Of a stretch of DNA of 64,000 bases, positions 1-10,555 are shown piece after piece. This stretch comes from Allium sativum (lineage: Eukaryota > Streptophyta > Magnoliopsida > Asparagales > Amaryllidaceae): the NCBI GenBank assembly GCA_030737875.1, contig CM060926.1, forward strand, positions 166,493,079-166,557,078. The letters are read 5' to 3'. A model generated the notes under the pieces. That model had not been told where the DNA came from and searched no databases. It was given only the letters and a program-made list of their open reading frames with translations. Made by a program: the position numbers and the translations under genes. Numbering within the stretch: the first letter of the stretch is position 1; the number at the start of each line of letters is the position of its first letter.

Positions 1-395
1 TGTAATTTGATGAACGAATGGTGTTAACTTAATGGGAAATACTTAACCAATATAACATGATGAATGAACGGGGTTAAGTTAATAGGAAACACTTAACCAG
101 TCCAACATTACGAGTGAGAAGGGTTAATTAGAAGCTCTTAACCAACGTGACATGATGAGTGGGTGGGTTAAATTAACATGAATGGACAACACTTAACCAA
201 TATGACATAATGTGTGGGAGGGTTAAGTACATATCGGGTTAGTCGGTAATATTAGTAAATATAGGCCCGCAAACTTAACCATTAAGTAAACATGTTTGAA
301 TCAGTGGGAGGGTTAAGTACATATCGGGTTGGTAGGTAATATTAGTAAATATAGGCCTACAAACTTAACCAGTAAGAAACCCAAGTAACGAGGAC
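1..395 (+). repeat. B1 5' LTR, middle part (hairpin-forming minisatellite)
   Basis: Imperfect tandem units of about 50-60 bases, each opening with GGGTTAAGTTAA and closing with ACTTAACC, aligned with 24960-25376 and 51360-51750. This shows it is the middle of a B-family LTR whose start lies left of the window. The LTR is interrupted at 395 by element A and resumes at 21234. The uninterrupted version, reading AACGGGGACCCATTT, is visible in B2 at 25371-25385. Confidence 0.88.
391..395. repeat. Left target-site duplication of element A
   Basis: AGGAC directly before the TGTAAC terminus of element A pairs with GGGAC at 21229-21233 directly after its far terminus, with one mismatch. The empty site in the related LTR at 25370 reads CGGGGACCC, so the mismatch is a later change in the left copy. 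A 5-base duplication is normal for Ty3 integrase. Confidence 0.85.
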
Positions 396-888
396 TGTAA
401 CGACCCGTGTTTTTCGACCCTTTGAATCTGAATATTTAAATTGGTTTTAAATATTTTATTTGAAATATAAATGGATTTTTATATTTTAATTGCTATTTAA
501 AATAAAGTTGAACGATATATATTCATATATAATATAAATCGAGCTTGAAAATGGCGTGCAATTCGTAAATTGGAATTTTGAACTTCAACTGGATATACAG
601 GATCCGATATAAGTCGGAATTATATAAAACCAGAAACGTTGGAACCATGTTGATGATAATTTTCATATGAAAGAGAAAAATTCAGATTTCGTATTGTAAA
701 TTTTAAATTATGGCCAAATCAAATTTTAAAATAATCGCTGTGAAAATCGTTATTAAAATATCGGCCTTTAAAATGGCCATTTTGCAAACGATCTCTGTTT
801 TCGATGAAACTAGTTTCATTAGAACCGTATTATTAAAGTATTGTACGGTGTTGAATGGCATGGCAAACCGATGTCGTATGTGACAATG

Positions 889-893
889 GTAGT
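889..893. repeat. Left target-site duplication of element E
   Basis: GTAGT before element E pairs with GTAGC at 8445-8449 after it. The uninterrupted site in the other A LTR (15678-15684) reads GGTAGCT, so the left copy has changed one base. Confidence 0.85.
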
Positions 894-1408
894 TGTAACA
901 CCCCACATCTGTTAAGGTCACTCACAAAGGGAATGCCTTAACTTCAATGGAGTATTATGGGTACTGGAACAGAAATATTACAAGACAGACATATATAAAA
1001 CAGCAAAAAATAAAGTGGAAGTACTTCAAATCATTTATTAAATATAATTTTTTACAAGAAAAGCCCATCAACTCCCAATACCCAATTTCATAGTTAAACT
1101 ATCTATCTTGCTCAAAAACAAAGAAGCATAAAAACAAACTGCATTATTCCCCAATAAAGCAAAGCAAGCCATAGCCAAGAGAAATCCAAGCCATACATGA
1201 AAGAGCCTTGGAGCTTGGTAAGATCCGAACAAAGCTGTATTCCCACCTTGTGAACCTAGGGGGGGAAACGGAAGAAAAAGAGGCGAAACAAAACGGGTCA
1301 GTCATAAAGACTGAGTAAGTCCTAGTGACTTTCAGCATAAAAATAGATAAAGATAACATGGCATGAATAAACTGAAAGTAAACATAAGCATGATGACAAG
1401 GTAGGCAA

Positions 1409-1480
1409 GATAAACTAAGATAACAAGATAAACTATGATAACAAGATAAACTATGATAACAAGATAAACTAAGGTAACAA
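1409..1480. repeat. 18-base tandem repeat, four units
   Basis: Units resemble GATAAACTATGATAACAA. The partner LTR has three units at 6371-6424. Confidence 0.92.
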
Positions 1481-3208
1481 GATAAACGTCGGGCACGATG
1501 AAACAAGTATAACGTCCCATAATTCCTATCAAGTATCCCACCGCATGGTTTCTATCAAGAATAACATCGCAAGGTTTCTAAGCTTTACCATTAAAACGAT
1601 ATCTATTTGCTCTGCACCACCTAACTAGCATCCTCATAAGTGTCTTACATTGAATGATCCGTATTCCTACTAGTGCCCCAACTAGTGTCCTGTGTAACAA
1701 GGATCCGTACCCCCTACTAGTGTCCCAACTAGTAGCCCGTGTTATATAATAATTACAACGTGATCCCAATCCCCGCAATTATGGTAGCCTTCAGGTGTAC
1801 ATCGATTATGAGGATTCCACCTCGATCACCCCAATGGCCATGTATATATTCGATGCACCCTTACTACCTTATTGATCGGCTCCCTACTTGACCTAGTTCT
1901 CGTTTGTGTCACACGGCCCCCTACTTGTAGATACCTGTGCTGGTCCCACCATGGGGTGTATCAAGTCCTATGGTGGCAACCCTGACACAATCAAGATGCA
2001 CAGCTTTATACCTACTGATGCCCAGTGGCTAAATTTTCTGTGCCGAAGTGTGTGCACGCCCGCACTCCGTTAGAACCTGCACTGCTGCACCAACCGCCGC
2101 TAATTTGACCTCTTATAATCAGCCCAGTAATCGTGCCCCAATTCATACCAAATTTACATATGTTCAATTCATGCCTGTTTACATGTATGCCAAATTTATA
2201 TATGCCTAATCTTAGACAATTTACATATATACCAAGTTTCATGCCTTTTTATACATATATCAAGATTCATAGTTTACATGTTTACAAGGCTATGCCCAAT
2301 TCACATAGATCAATTTTTAGCCAAATATATGTATCAATATTCTTGCCATATTTTACATAGGTCAAGTTTCATACCAACTACATGTATTCCATGTTTACCC
2401 CAATTTACCCAAGCTAGCAAAACTTTAATTATAATGATAATACCCAAATTCAAATTTCGTGTTAATGACAATAATACCCAAGTATCCAGTTTTCATATTA
2501 TGCCTTCGATTCTACCAAACACGTATATCCAACAAGGCAATATCCCAATATTTCCCCCGTATTCAATCGCACGCAAATCACAGTTTAGGCCTAGGTCCGA
2601 AATTGACCAAGATTCATCAAAAGAAAACAAATATAGGAAAGGTAGAATTTTGCACCAAAATAAGATCGAAGAGAAAACATCATCACAGGCATATTAAGAT
2701 TACAACAGGCTTGATAGATTATGAACTAGACATGAGAGTGAAAATAGAAAAGTTTCCAAGATCCAAGAAGAAATAAGAATAGATCTGGATCGATAAACAT
2801 ACTTAATCCAATTCCACTTTAATTCATGGCCACATTATAATTAAATATTTAAATCGGAAAGCAACTTGAACTTACCGAGCATGGCTAGAAAATTAAGAAC
2901 TGAAATTATCGTAGAACGTTGCAGTGTCATTGATCTATTCTCTTGAATTTGTTGTAGAAGAATTGATCTTTGTTTTGAATCAAGTTTGGACGCTTAAGCT
3001 TTAATTTGGAGGCGGTGGCCATGGCTCAAGAGGGATTTTAGCAGCATTTTGGTGTCATATGAATTTGTGTGAGTTAGGCTAGGTCTAGGTGTTATTTTAT
3101 AGGTGTAGCAATTCATTTCATCCATCGGATTAACCCTAAAACCCATCCGGACCATCAAAACTCGTCCCGGGCCTCAAAAATGAGTTCTGGGCCACCCCAG
3201 GCCGACCA

Positions 3209-3296
3209 GGTCGACCTGTACAGAGGTGGAGTCGACACTACAGTCGACACAGGGGGGCAGGTCGACTTGGGTGTCGACACTACAGTCGACACGGGT
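3209..3296. repeat. GTCGAC palindrome cluster in element E LTR
   Basis: Five GTCGAC hexamers lie within 88 bases, separated by GC-rich spacers such as ACTACA and AGGGGGGCAG. The cluster stands out from the AT-rich surroundings. The same region of the other E LTR is 8152-8240, with some hexamers mutated. The B family has an equivalent cluster at a similar distance from the LTR start. Confidence 0.9.
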
Positions 3297-3499
3297 AGTC
3301 TGCCAGAAAGTCTGCTGAAATCTTGTTTTGGCCATATCTTGGTCATACGGACTCCGATTTTCGAAAACTCGGACTCTATTTCGCGTATTTTTCCAAGACG
3401 AACGCAATGGAGCAACTCATTTCCCTTAATTCTGATTTTAAAATTTAATTCTGCCTTGATTTCTTGTTTTAACGGGTTGTTAAAATTCGGGTTGTTACA

Positions 3500-3517
3500 T
3501 TCTCCCCTCCTTAAAGG
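3500..3517 (-). promoter_or_regulatory. Polypurine tract of element E
   Basis: On the minus strand this reads CCTTTAAGGAGGGGAGAA directly before the 3' LTR start. It is the expected priming site for plus-strand DNA synthesis. The adjoining GATTTCGGGGACGAAAT is also shared with the B family. Confidence 0.85.
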
Positions 3518-5842
3518 ATTTCGTCCCCGAAATCTCCAAGTTAGGAAGAACGTATCCTACCATCCATCATCCATCTACTCAAAACATCATCCACAAGCAT
3601 TCATTGTCCTTAAAAAGATTTCTAATGCTATATGAACATATGCAGAAAGTGTGTGTGTATGTTCCTTATCTAATGCAAATGATCAGGCCTGATTGATCTT
3701 TCTAATGCAAAATATGTTAAGTGCCATGAATCCACATGTATGCAAATAATCCTAGTCACGTAAACACTATATGTGTGCACAAACATCCATCCATATGCAA
3801 CATCCACATGATAACACATTCAATTCCATCCATAAACAAGTATAAACACTCATGCATATGCAATATGAAAGGTGACTGAGCCGATCTAGTGCCTAATGTG
3901 TGTAAATGCATCCACTAGCAACCACTTGCAGCCACTTGCAACCATCAATCATAACATGTCTCAAACACATGTTTACACCCAATTGTTCCTATCTAAAGAT
4001 ATAGTCGAATGATAGAAGCAAGTAAAAACTTTGTTCCCATTATGATATGTCAAAACTGGAAACCTATGTCACATATATATTGATTAGGAGAAGAACTCTC
4101 TAAGCATCAGCCCCGAAGACCGAAATCAACATCAGACCGACACCCAAAGAATTACTCATCCCAACCAATATATATGATTCTAGGAAACTAAGCATGATGG
4201 ACTCCTATTAGGTCACAAGGAAATCCCTTCCTAAGACCAACCTGTATCCTATAAAACCCAAAAAGTTTAGTCAACCCAACGAACACACTCAAGCCCCAAC
4301 ATGTGTTACTAACAGATGAGTCATACTCCCTATGGGGTTCGCAACAGAAATTAGATTGAGGATAGGAACGAGAGGATATACACAAAAGATAGCATGTGAG
4401 TAAGCTCTATAGGAAAAGAGAGATCATGGATATACTCTTAAAAAGAGATATGATGCGCGAATCTAGTCTTCAATCTTCTAAGTCGCATTTCTTTAAGGTT
4501 AACTCCATTGTGCTTTGACCGCCTTTAACTTCACAATTCCATAGCTTCTTAATTCTTGTTTCCAAAATATGGGTTGGAATCCATTTCACTTTTGCCTCTC
4601 GTTCCACTTTCACTTATTCTCCTCCTAGTATACTCGGCTCAAACATAACTGCGTACTCATGGTTTCATGCAAGCTCTCCAAAATTCACTGGTGAATCTTG
4701 GATCTCATTCACTTACTATTAGGTATTCGACGCAGAAGAACTATCTCTTGGAAATAAATGCCAACCATGTTGCCGAATGTACTTACTAAGGTGATTCTCT
4801 ACAACTCATGCATAAGCGAAATGACCCATCCGCCTTAGTGGCGACCACTACCCGATCGGATTACAAATTTCCAATAAATGTGTTAAGAGATTCTAGGTAA
4901 CAAATCATGATAGAACCCTAAAGGTTACTTGCGACTTCGAGGGTATTACCGAGGAAAGTCAAGAGTCTAACTACCCTCTTTTCAAAACCGAGAATGTCAC
5001 CCTCATTGGATAACTACTCCATCGCTAGAATCAACCCATAGTCCAAAACGTAAACATTACTTCTAGACTCAACACTTAGCATAGACATTCTCAAATCCAA
5101 ACAAGTCATAAATAAATGAGCCGATTCCCCAACAGGATTTGAGACAAAAATGGGATCCTCTACTACGCTAGAACTAAGGTGCAGAGACTCAACTATCGAA
5201 GCAGAATTAAAATGATGCGATGTACAAAAACAAAGTTCTAGTGGGATGATAGAAAAGAAAAGCCAAACTTTTCAACCGAAACGTTACCACCTCTCTTAGG
5301 TATGCTAGTAGTGAGAGCATACAATTTCCCTCTCGACGATCTTGTCCCTTTCCCTTGTCCTATAATACTTAACTACATGTCCCTCCTCACTAAAGATACT
5401 CTCTCTTGTCATGGGTTCTACTATTCTTTCACTTTGGCCTCTTTCCTTTCACCTTTTTCCTCCTTCGTGGATTAAGCCATAACAACTAGTTTCTTGTTCT
5501 TACTATCCTTGTATAGTTTGTTGACAAGTCCCTCGAAGCTTCCTCCAACGCACGGCAATTCTACACAGCTTGAAACACGATTAGTCGCAAGTAAAACTAC
5601 TGCGGCTACAGATGGAGGTTGGGCACTCCTTTGCCCTCAAACATATGTTGGATGCCTATAAACTATGGTGAAAAGAGAGAGAGAAGAGATTTCAAGATAG
5701 AATCAAAAGATAGTGCATATGGCTCTGGAGAAAATGCCTTTTAATCAAAACAAAATTTTCTTGAAAATTTGCTTCTTTGTTAACATTTTGAAAATAATTT
5801 CAGAAGGTTTTTGAAAACTTTTGCCCGGTCTGCTAACCTCCT
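3518..5842 (-). other. Element E internal region, otherwise non-coding
   Basis: Apart from the polyprotein scraps at 4470-5030, this is low-complexity AT-rich DNA. It includes a stretch rich in CCACTTGCA and CATCCA words (3590-3960), which corresponds to the post-coding spacer of the B family (28560-29040). No open frame of meaningful length or recognisable product is present. Confidence 0.7.
4470..5030 (-). pseudogene. Element E polyprotein remnant: RT scrap and chromodomain tail
   Basis: Minus-strand fragments line up with the B-family internal region. Near 4950-5030 is the sequence that follows the protease in B2. At 4808-4838 is a reverse-transcriptase scrap reading roughly KADGSFRLCM. 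At about 4470-4570 is a chromodomain-like tail (THILETRIKKL, then EV). Everything between the scrap and the tail, including the YxDD box, RNase H and integrase, is missing. The tail carries the same GCGACTTAGAAGA stop found in B2. It cannot make an enzyme. Confidence 0.6.
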
Positions 5843-5854
5843 GCTCTGATACCA
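5843..5854 (-). promoter_or_regulatory. Primer-binding site of element E
   Basis: GCTCTGATACCA is the reverse complement of TGGTATCAGAGC, the 12-base match to the 3' end of plant initiator-Met tRNA. It lies two bases inside the 5' LTR end. Confidence 0.92.
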
Positions 5855-5856
5855 AA

Positions 5857-8444
5857 TGTAACACCCCACATCTGTTAAGGTCACTCACAAAGGGAATGCC
5901 TTAACTTCAATGGAGTATTATGGGTACTGGAACAGAAATATTACAAGACAGACATATATAAAACAGCGGAAAATAAAGTGGAAGTACTTCAAATCATTTA
6001 TTAAATATAAATGTTTACGAGAAAAGCCCATCAACTCCCAATACCCAATTTCATAGTTAAAATATCTATCTTGCTCAAAAACAAAGAAGCATAAAAACAA
6101 ACTGTAGTATTCCCCAATAAAGCAAAGCAAGCCGTAGCCAAGAGAAATCCAAGCCATACATAAAAGAGCCTTGGAACTTGGTAAGATCCGAACTAAGCTG
6201 TATTCCCACCCTGTGAACCTGGGGGGGAAACGGAAGAAAAAGAGGCGAAACAAAACGGGTCAGTCATAAAGACTGAGTAAGTCCTAGTGTCTTTCAAAAT
6301 TAAAATAGGTAATGATAACATGGCATGAATAAACTGAAAGTAAACATAAGCATGATGACAAGGTAGGCAAGATAAACTAAGATAACAAGATAAACTATGA
6401 TAACAAGATAAACTAAGGTAACAAGATAAACGTCGGGCACGATGAAACAAGTATAACGTCCCATAATTCCTATCAAGTATCCCACCGCATGGTTTCTATC
6501 AAGAATAACATCGCAAGGTTTCTAAGCTTTACCATTAAAACGATATCTATTTGCTCTGCACCACCTAACTAGCATCATCATAAGTGTCTTACATTGAATG
6601 ATCCGTATTCCTACTAGTGTCCCAACTAGTGTCCTGTGTAACAAGGATCTGTACCCCCTACTAGTGTCCCAACTAGTAGCCCGTGTTATATAATAATTAC
6701 AACGTGATCCCAATCCCTGCAATTATGGTAGCCTTCAGGTGTACATCGATTATGAGGATTCCACCTCGATCACCCCAATGGCCATGTATATATTTGATGC
6801 ACCCTTACTACCTTATTGATCGACTCCCTACTGGACATAGTTCTCGTTTGTGTCATGCGGCCCCCTACTTGTAGATACCTGTGCTGGTCCCACCATAGGG
6901 TGTATCAAGTACCATGGTGGCAACCCTGACACAACCAAGATGCACAGCTTGATACCTACTGATGCCCAGTTGCTAAATTTTCTGCACCGAAGTGTTTGCA
7001 CGCCCGCACTCCGTTAGAACCTGCACTGCTGCACCAACCGCCGCTAATTTGACCTCTTATAATCAGCCCAGTAATCGTGCCCCAATTCATACCAAATTTA
7101 CATATGTTCAATTCATGCCTTTTTACATGTATGCCAAATTTATATACGCCTAATCTTAGACAATTTACATATATACCAAGTTTCATGCCTTTTTATACAT
7201 ATATCAAGATTCATAGTTTTCATGTTTACAAGGCTATGCCCAATTCACATAGATCAATTTTTAGCCAAATATATGTATCAATATTCTTGCCATATTTTAC
7301 ATAGGTCAAGTTTCATACCAACTACATGTATTCCATGTTTACCCCAATTTACCCAAGCTAGCAAAACTTTAATTATAATGATAATACCCAAATTCAAATT
7401 TCGTGTTAATGACAATAATACCCAAGTATCCAGTTTTCATATTATGCCTTCGATTCTACCAAACACATGTATCCAACAAGGCAATATCCCAATATTTCCC
7501 CCGTATTCAATCGCACGCAAATCGCACTTTAGGCCTAGGTCCGAAATTGACCAAGGTTCATCAAAAGAAAACAAATAGAGGAAAGGTAGAATTTTGCACC
7601 AAAATAAGATCGGAGAGAAAACATCATCACAGGCATATTAAGATTGCAACAGGCTTGATAGATTATGAACTAGACATGAGAGTGAAAATAGAAAAGTTTC
7701 CAAGATCCAAGAAGAAACAAGAATAGATCTGGATCGATAAACATACTTAATCCAATTCCACTTTAATTCATGGCCACATTATAATTAAATATTTAAATTG
7801 GATAGCAACTAGAACTTACCGAGCATGGCTAGCAAATTAAGAACTGAAATTGTCATAGAACGTTGCAGCGTCATTGATCTATTCTCTTGAATTTGTTGTA
7901 GAAGCATTGATCTTTGTTTTGAATCAAGTTTGAACGCTTAAGCTTTAATTTGGAGGCGGCGGCCATGGCTCAAGAGGGATTTTAGCAGCATTTTGGTGTC
8001 ATACAAATTTGTGTGAGTTAGGCTAGGTCTAGGTGTTATTTTATAGGTGTAGCAATTCATTTCAGCCATCGAATTAACCCTAAACCCCATCCGGACCATC
8101 AAAACTCGTCCTGGGCCTCAAAAATGGGTTCTGGGCCACCCTAGGCCGACCAGGTCGACCTGTACAGAGGTGGAGTCGACACTACAGTTGACACAGGGGG
8201 AGCAGGCCGACTTAGGTGTCGACACTATAGTCGACACGGGTAGTCTGCCAGAAAGTCTGCTGAAATCTTGTTTTGGCCATATCTTGGTCATACAGACTCC
8301 GATTTTCGAAAACTCGGACTCTATTTCGCGTATTTTTCCGAGACGAACGCAATGGCGCAACCCATTCCCCTTAATTCTGATTTTAAAATTTAATTCTGCC
8401 TTGATTTCTTGTTTTAACGGGTTGTTAAAATTCGAGTTGTTACA
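5857..8444 (-). repeat. Element E 5' LTR
   Basis: Collinear with 894-3499, differing by scattered substitutions and one fewer 18-base unit. It carries a GTCGAC-rich cluster at 8152-8240, a TATA-like box near 8037-8048 on the minus strand and a GTAAGTTC donor-like site starting at 7819 on the minus strand. Confidence 0.9.
6371..6424. repeat. 18-base tandem repeat, three units
   Basis: Counterpart of 1409-1480 in the partner LTR, one unit shorter. Confidence 0.9.
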
Positions 8445-8449
8445 GTAGC
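8445..8449. repeat. Right target-site duplication of element E
   Basis: GTAGC, matching 889-893 with one mismatch and identical to the uninterrupted A LTR. Confidence 0.85.
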
Positions 8450-9215
8450 TATAAACGCCCGCACATTTTCTATAGCGCGTAATTAATATAATAAAGGGAT
8501 ATTCAAGTGTAACTTGAACAGACTATCGAATTAGGCCACGAAACTAGTTCCGTAGAATTCGTATCGACGTTTAGAGCCAGGATAGGTATATAGTTTGTTA
8601 TTTTTGAAGATCAGATAATTTGGTGCTCAAAAGGGCATTGCGGTGCGCGTAAAAATAGCCTACCGGGGAAACAGTCTCAGAATGCGATGAAACTGGTGCC
8701 GTTGGGTTCGTAGTGAAGAATTATTATAGGATTCCAAAGTTTCAAGTTGATTAGATATATATAGTGATCGTGGAAAAATTAAACGCGTGTTCATTTCTGG
8801 TTTTATAAAGGAAATTTTTTCAAATGACATCGGATTTCGATGAAACTTGTCCCATTGGGTACGGAATACCTTTTTACACTAAGGTAAAAAAAATTATCAG
8901 TAAACGAAAGTCGTTTGCGGTGGTTTCAACGTGATACTTAACGGTGAATAATGGGTCATTGTTTAATTTATTTTATTTAATCTAATTAAAACGTCCCCCA
9001 TGTTATCACATATCAATACCCTGCACTCTCATCTTTTGGTTTCTTGCGACTCAAATTTTCTCTGCTTTGGCCGCCAATCTATATAGTCCCATGCCAACCA
9101 AGTCATTTTTCGAGATTCCCACCAATTAGCACCAACTGCCTATGCTATATTACTACAAGCCTATACCCTTGATTCCTTCAGCCCCAAGTTTACCTGCTCC
9201 CCACGTTTTGCCAAC

Positions 9216-9222
9216 TATAAAA
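9216..9222 (+). promoter_or_regulatory. TATA-like box in element A 5' LTR
   Basis: TATAAAA in the context CCAACTATAAAACACTGC, followed by a pyrimidine-rich stretch (CTTTCCTGTTTCCTTTTTC) suitable as a start region. It is conserved at 16449-16455 in the other LTR. A second candidate, CTATAAAATG, lies at 9831-9840. Which one is used cannot be told from sequence. Confidence 0.5.
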
Positions 9223-10218
9223 CACTGCTTTCCTGTTTCCTTTTTCTTTTGGGAGCAACAAAAAAAAAGAGAAAAGTAGTAGGAGTTTTCGGAAGTGGTA
9301 AGAAAAATGGAAGGGGTGGTCACGTTTCTTCAAACTGGGAAAAACATGAAGAAGAAAAGGGTTTTCGAGGGGGAAGGCTGACGCAAAGGACTGGGGAGAA
9401 AAGTTCGGGTGGAAGTTTCGGATCGGTGTCAAAAGTGGGAGTGGGCCGTAGTTTTGGTTGAGGTCTGGCAGAACACGATGAAGTGGAAATGACGTGGAGA
9501 AGCAAGGTGATAGTTTTGGTGAAGGGAATTGTAATGGATCCGTGAGCATCGGTGAGGACAGGACGTGTTTCATGCTTACAGGGCGGTTGTGTAGTTGAGG
9601 GAGTGGAGTTTCACGTGGCAACAACAGGTAATATAAAGGAGATGAACATTACTCTTTTTTTTGCCTAATTACATTTAATCTTGCCTAAGGATGGTTAAGC
9701 TTGCCTAATCACTTAAATGAATATGCCTAATGGTATAATTATGTACCTCACTAATTATATATTTAAAAAATACGTGGCCAATTTAAGTCTTCCCACAGTA
9801 AGAGGACGCGTTTGTTGAAACATGCCATTCCTATAAAATGCCCTTTGATAGTCTACAAAATGATCTGTCCTTATAAGCGTATTCATCCAATTTATACCCG
9901 TGAGTTTTAAACCTATTCATTTCTGCATTCTTAACTAACCATGCCTTATTCAAAATATATATGTTGGTATATCAAATAACGTTTTATTCATATATACATT
10001 GGTTTATGTCTAGTAAAGAAATCAAATTTAGTTCAAGAATACTATATTTAATTATAAACTCTGTTATACAGCGGTGGGATTCGATTAAATGGATGACATT
10101 GGAACCGCATCGACAAGGTCTACAGAATGAAATAGGAATGGATGGATTTAAATCAACTGTGATTTTCAAACGCTTGTTTAATTTAACTATAACGAAACCG
10201 TTCAACGAACAAATCAAG

Positions 10219-10519
10219 GTGAGTTAAACTAACTTAGTTTTCCCATTTATATTTTGATATAAATTGGGTTTTTATTTTGTATGCTCTGCTTGCCAATGGT
10301 TGATTGTTTGCCGGTTATATATTTATTTGTTGATTTAACTGATGAAATTAAACCATCATTTAATTTCAGTGAAATACTAAATCGTTATTCTGACGATTGG
10401 TTCCAATAAAGGTAACTTACCTTATTGGTCACGTTTATAAAATAAACGTGTTTAAATTGTTTGAATTATTTGATCTTTTTGAATTGAACAATCTGTTTGA
10501 GATAACCATTTGTATACAG
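10219..10519 (+). other. Intron-like segment in element A 5' LTR
   Basis: It begins at a consensus-quality donor CAAG|GTGAGT and ends at an acceptor-like GTATACAG. Most of it is AT-rich, as plant introns are. The equivalent in the 3' LTR is 17452-17744, and family C has a GTGAGT-to-CAG segment of similar length in the same place just upstream of the shared stem-loop. Splicing is inferred only. Confidence 0.35.
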
Positions 10520-10533
10520 GGAAGGACAGGTTG

Positions 10534-10555
10534 GAGGAATCCAACCGGATTCCTC
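10534..10555 (+). other. Conserved stem-loop GAGGAATCC/GGATTCCTC (A 5' LTR)
   Basis: Two perfect 9-base complementary arms (10534-10542 and 10547-10555) enclose an AACC loop. The same structure is at 17758-17779 in the other A LTR and at 35759-35780 and 43139-43160 in family C, although the surrounding DNA has diverged strongly. This suggests an RNA function such as packaging or dimerisation. Confidence 0.75.

Larger units (their letters stand above)
894..3499 (-). repeat. Element E 3' LTR
   Basis: On the minus strand it begins TGTAACAACCCG at 3499 and ends GGGGTGTTACA at 894. A GTCGAC-rich cluster lies at 3209-3296. A TATA-like CCTATAAAATAA on the minus strand lies near 3092-3103, about 400 bases into the LTR. 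A splice-donor-like GTAAGTTC on the minus strand starts at 2875. The 18-base tandem repeat is at 1409-1480. Confidence 0.88.
894..8444 (-). mobile_element. Element E: short chromovirus derivative, minus strand
   Basis: The LTRs at 894-3499 (2606 bases) and 5857-8444 (2588 bases) flank 2357 bases of internal DNA. The primer site GCTCTGATACCA at 5843-5854 lies beside the right LTR, and a pyrimidine tract (polypurine on the minus strand) at 3500-3517 lies beside the left LTR, so transcription would run right to left. The 18-base LTR length difference equals one unit of an internal tandem repeat, so the LTRs are otherwise collinear and the insertion is fairly young. LTR ends and internal fragments resemble the B family. 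No intact protein is encoded. Confidence 0.9.

Noticed and set aside
1144..1541. Repetitive LSCYHSLSCY-like frames
   Set aside because: They are simply the translation of the 18-base tandem repeat at 1409-1480.
9190..9624. 144-codon minus-strand open frame in the A 5' LTR
   Set aside because: The matching region of the 3' LTR (16552-16856) has broken or shortened frames. It is the complement of a G-rich segment and shows no recognisable domain.
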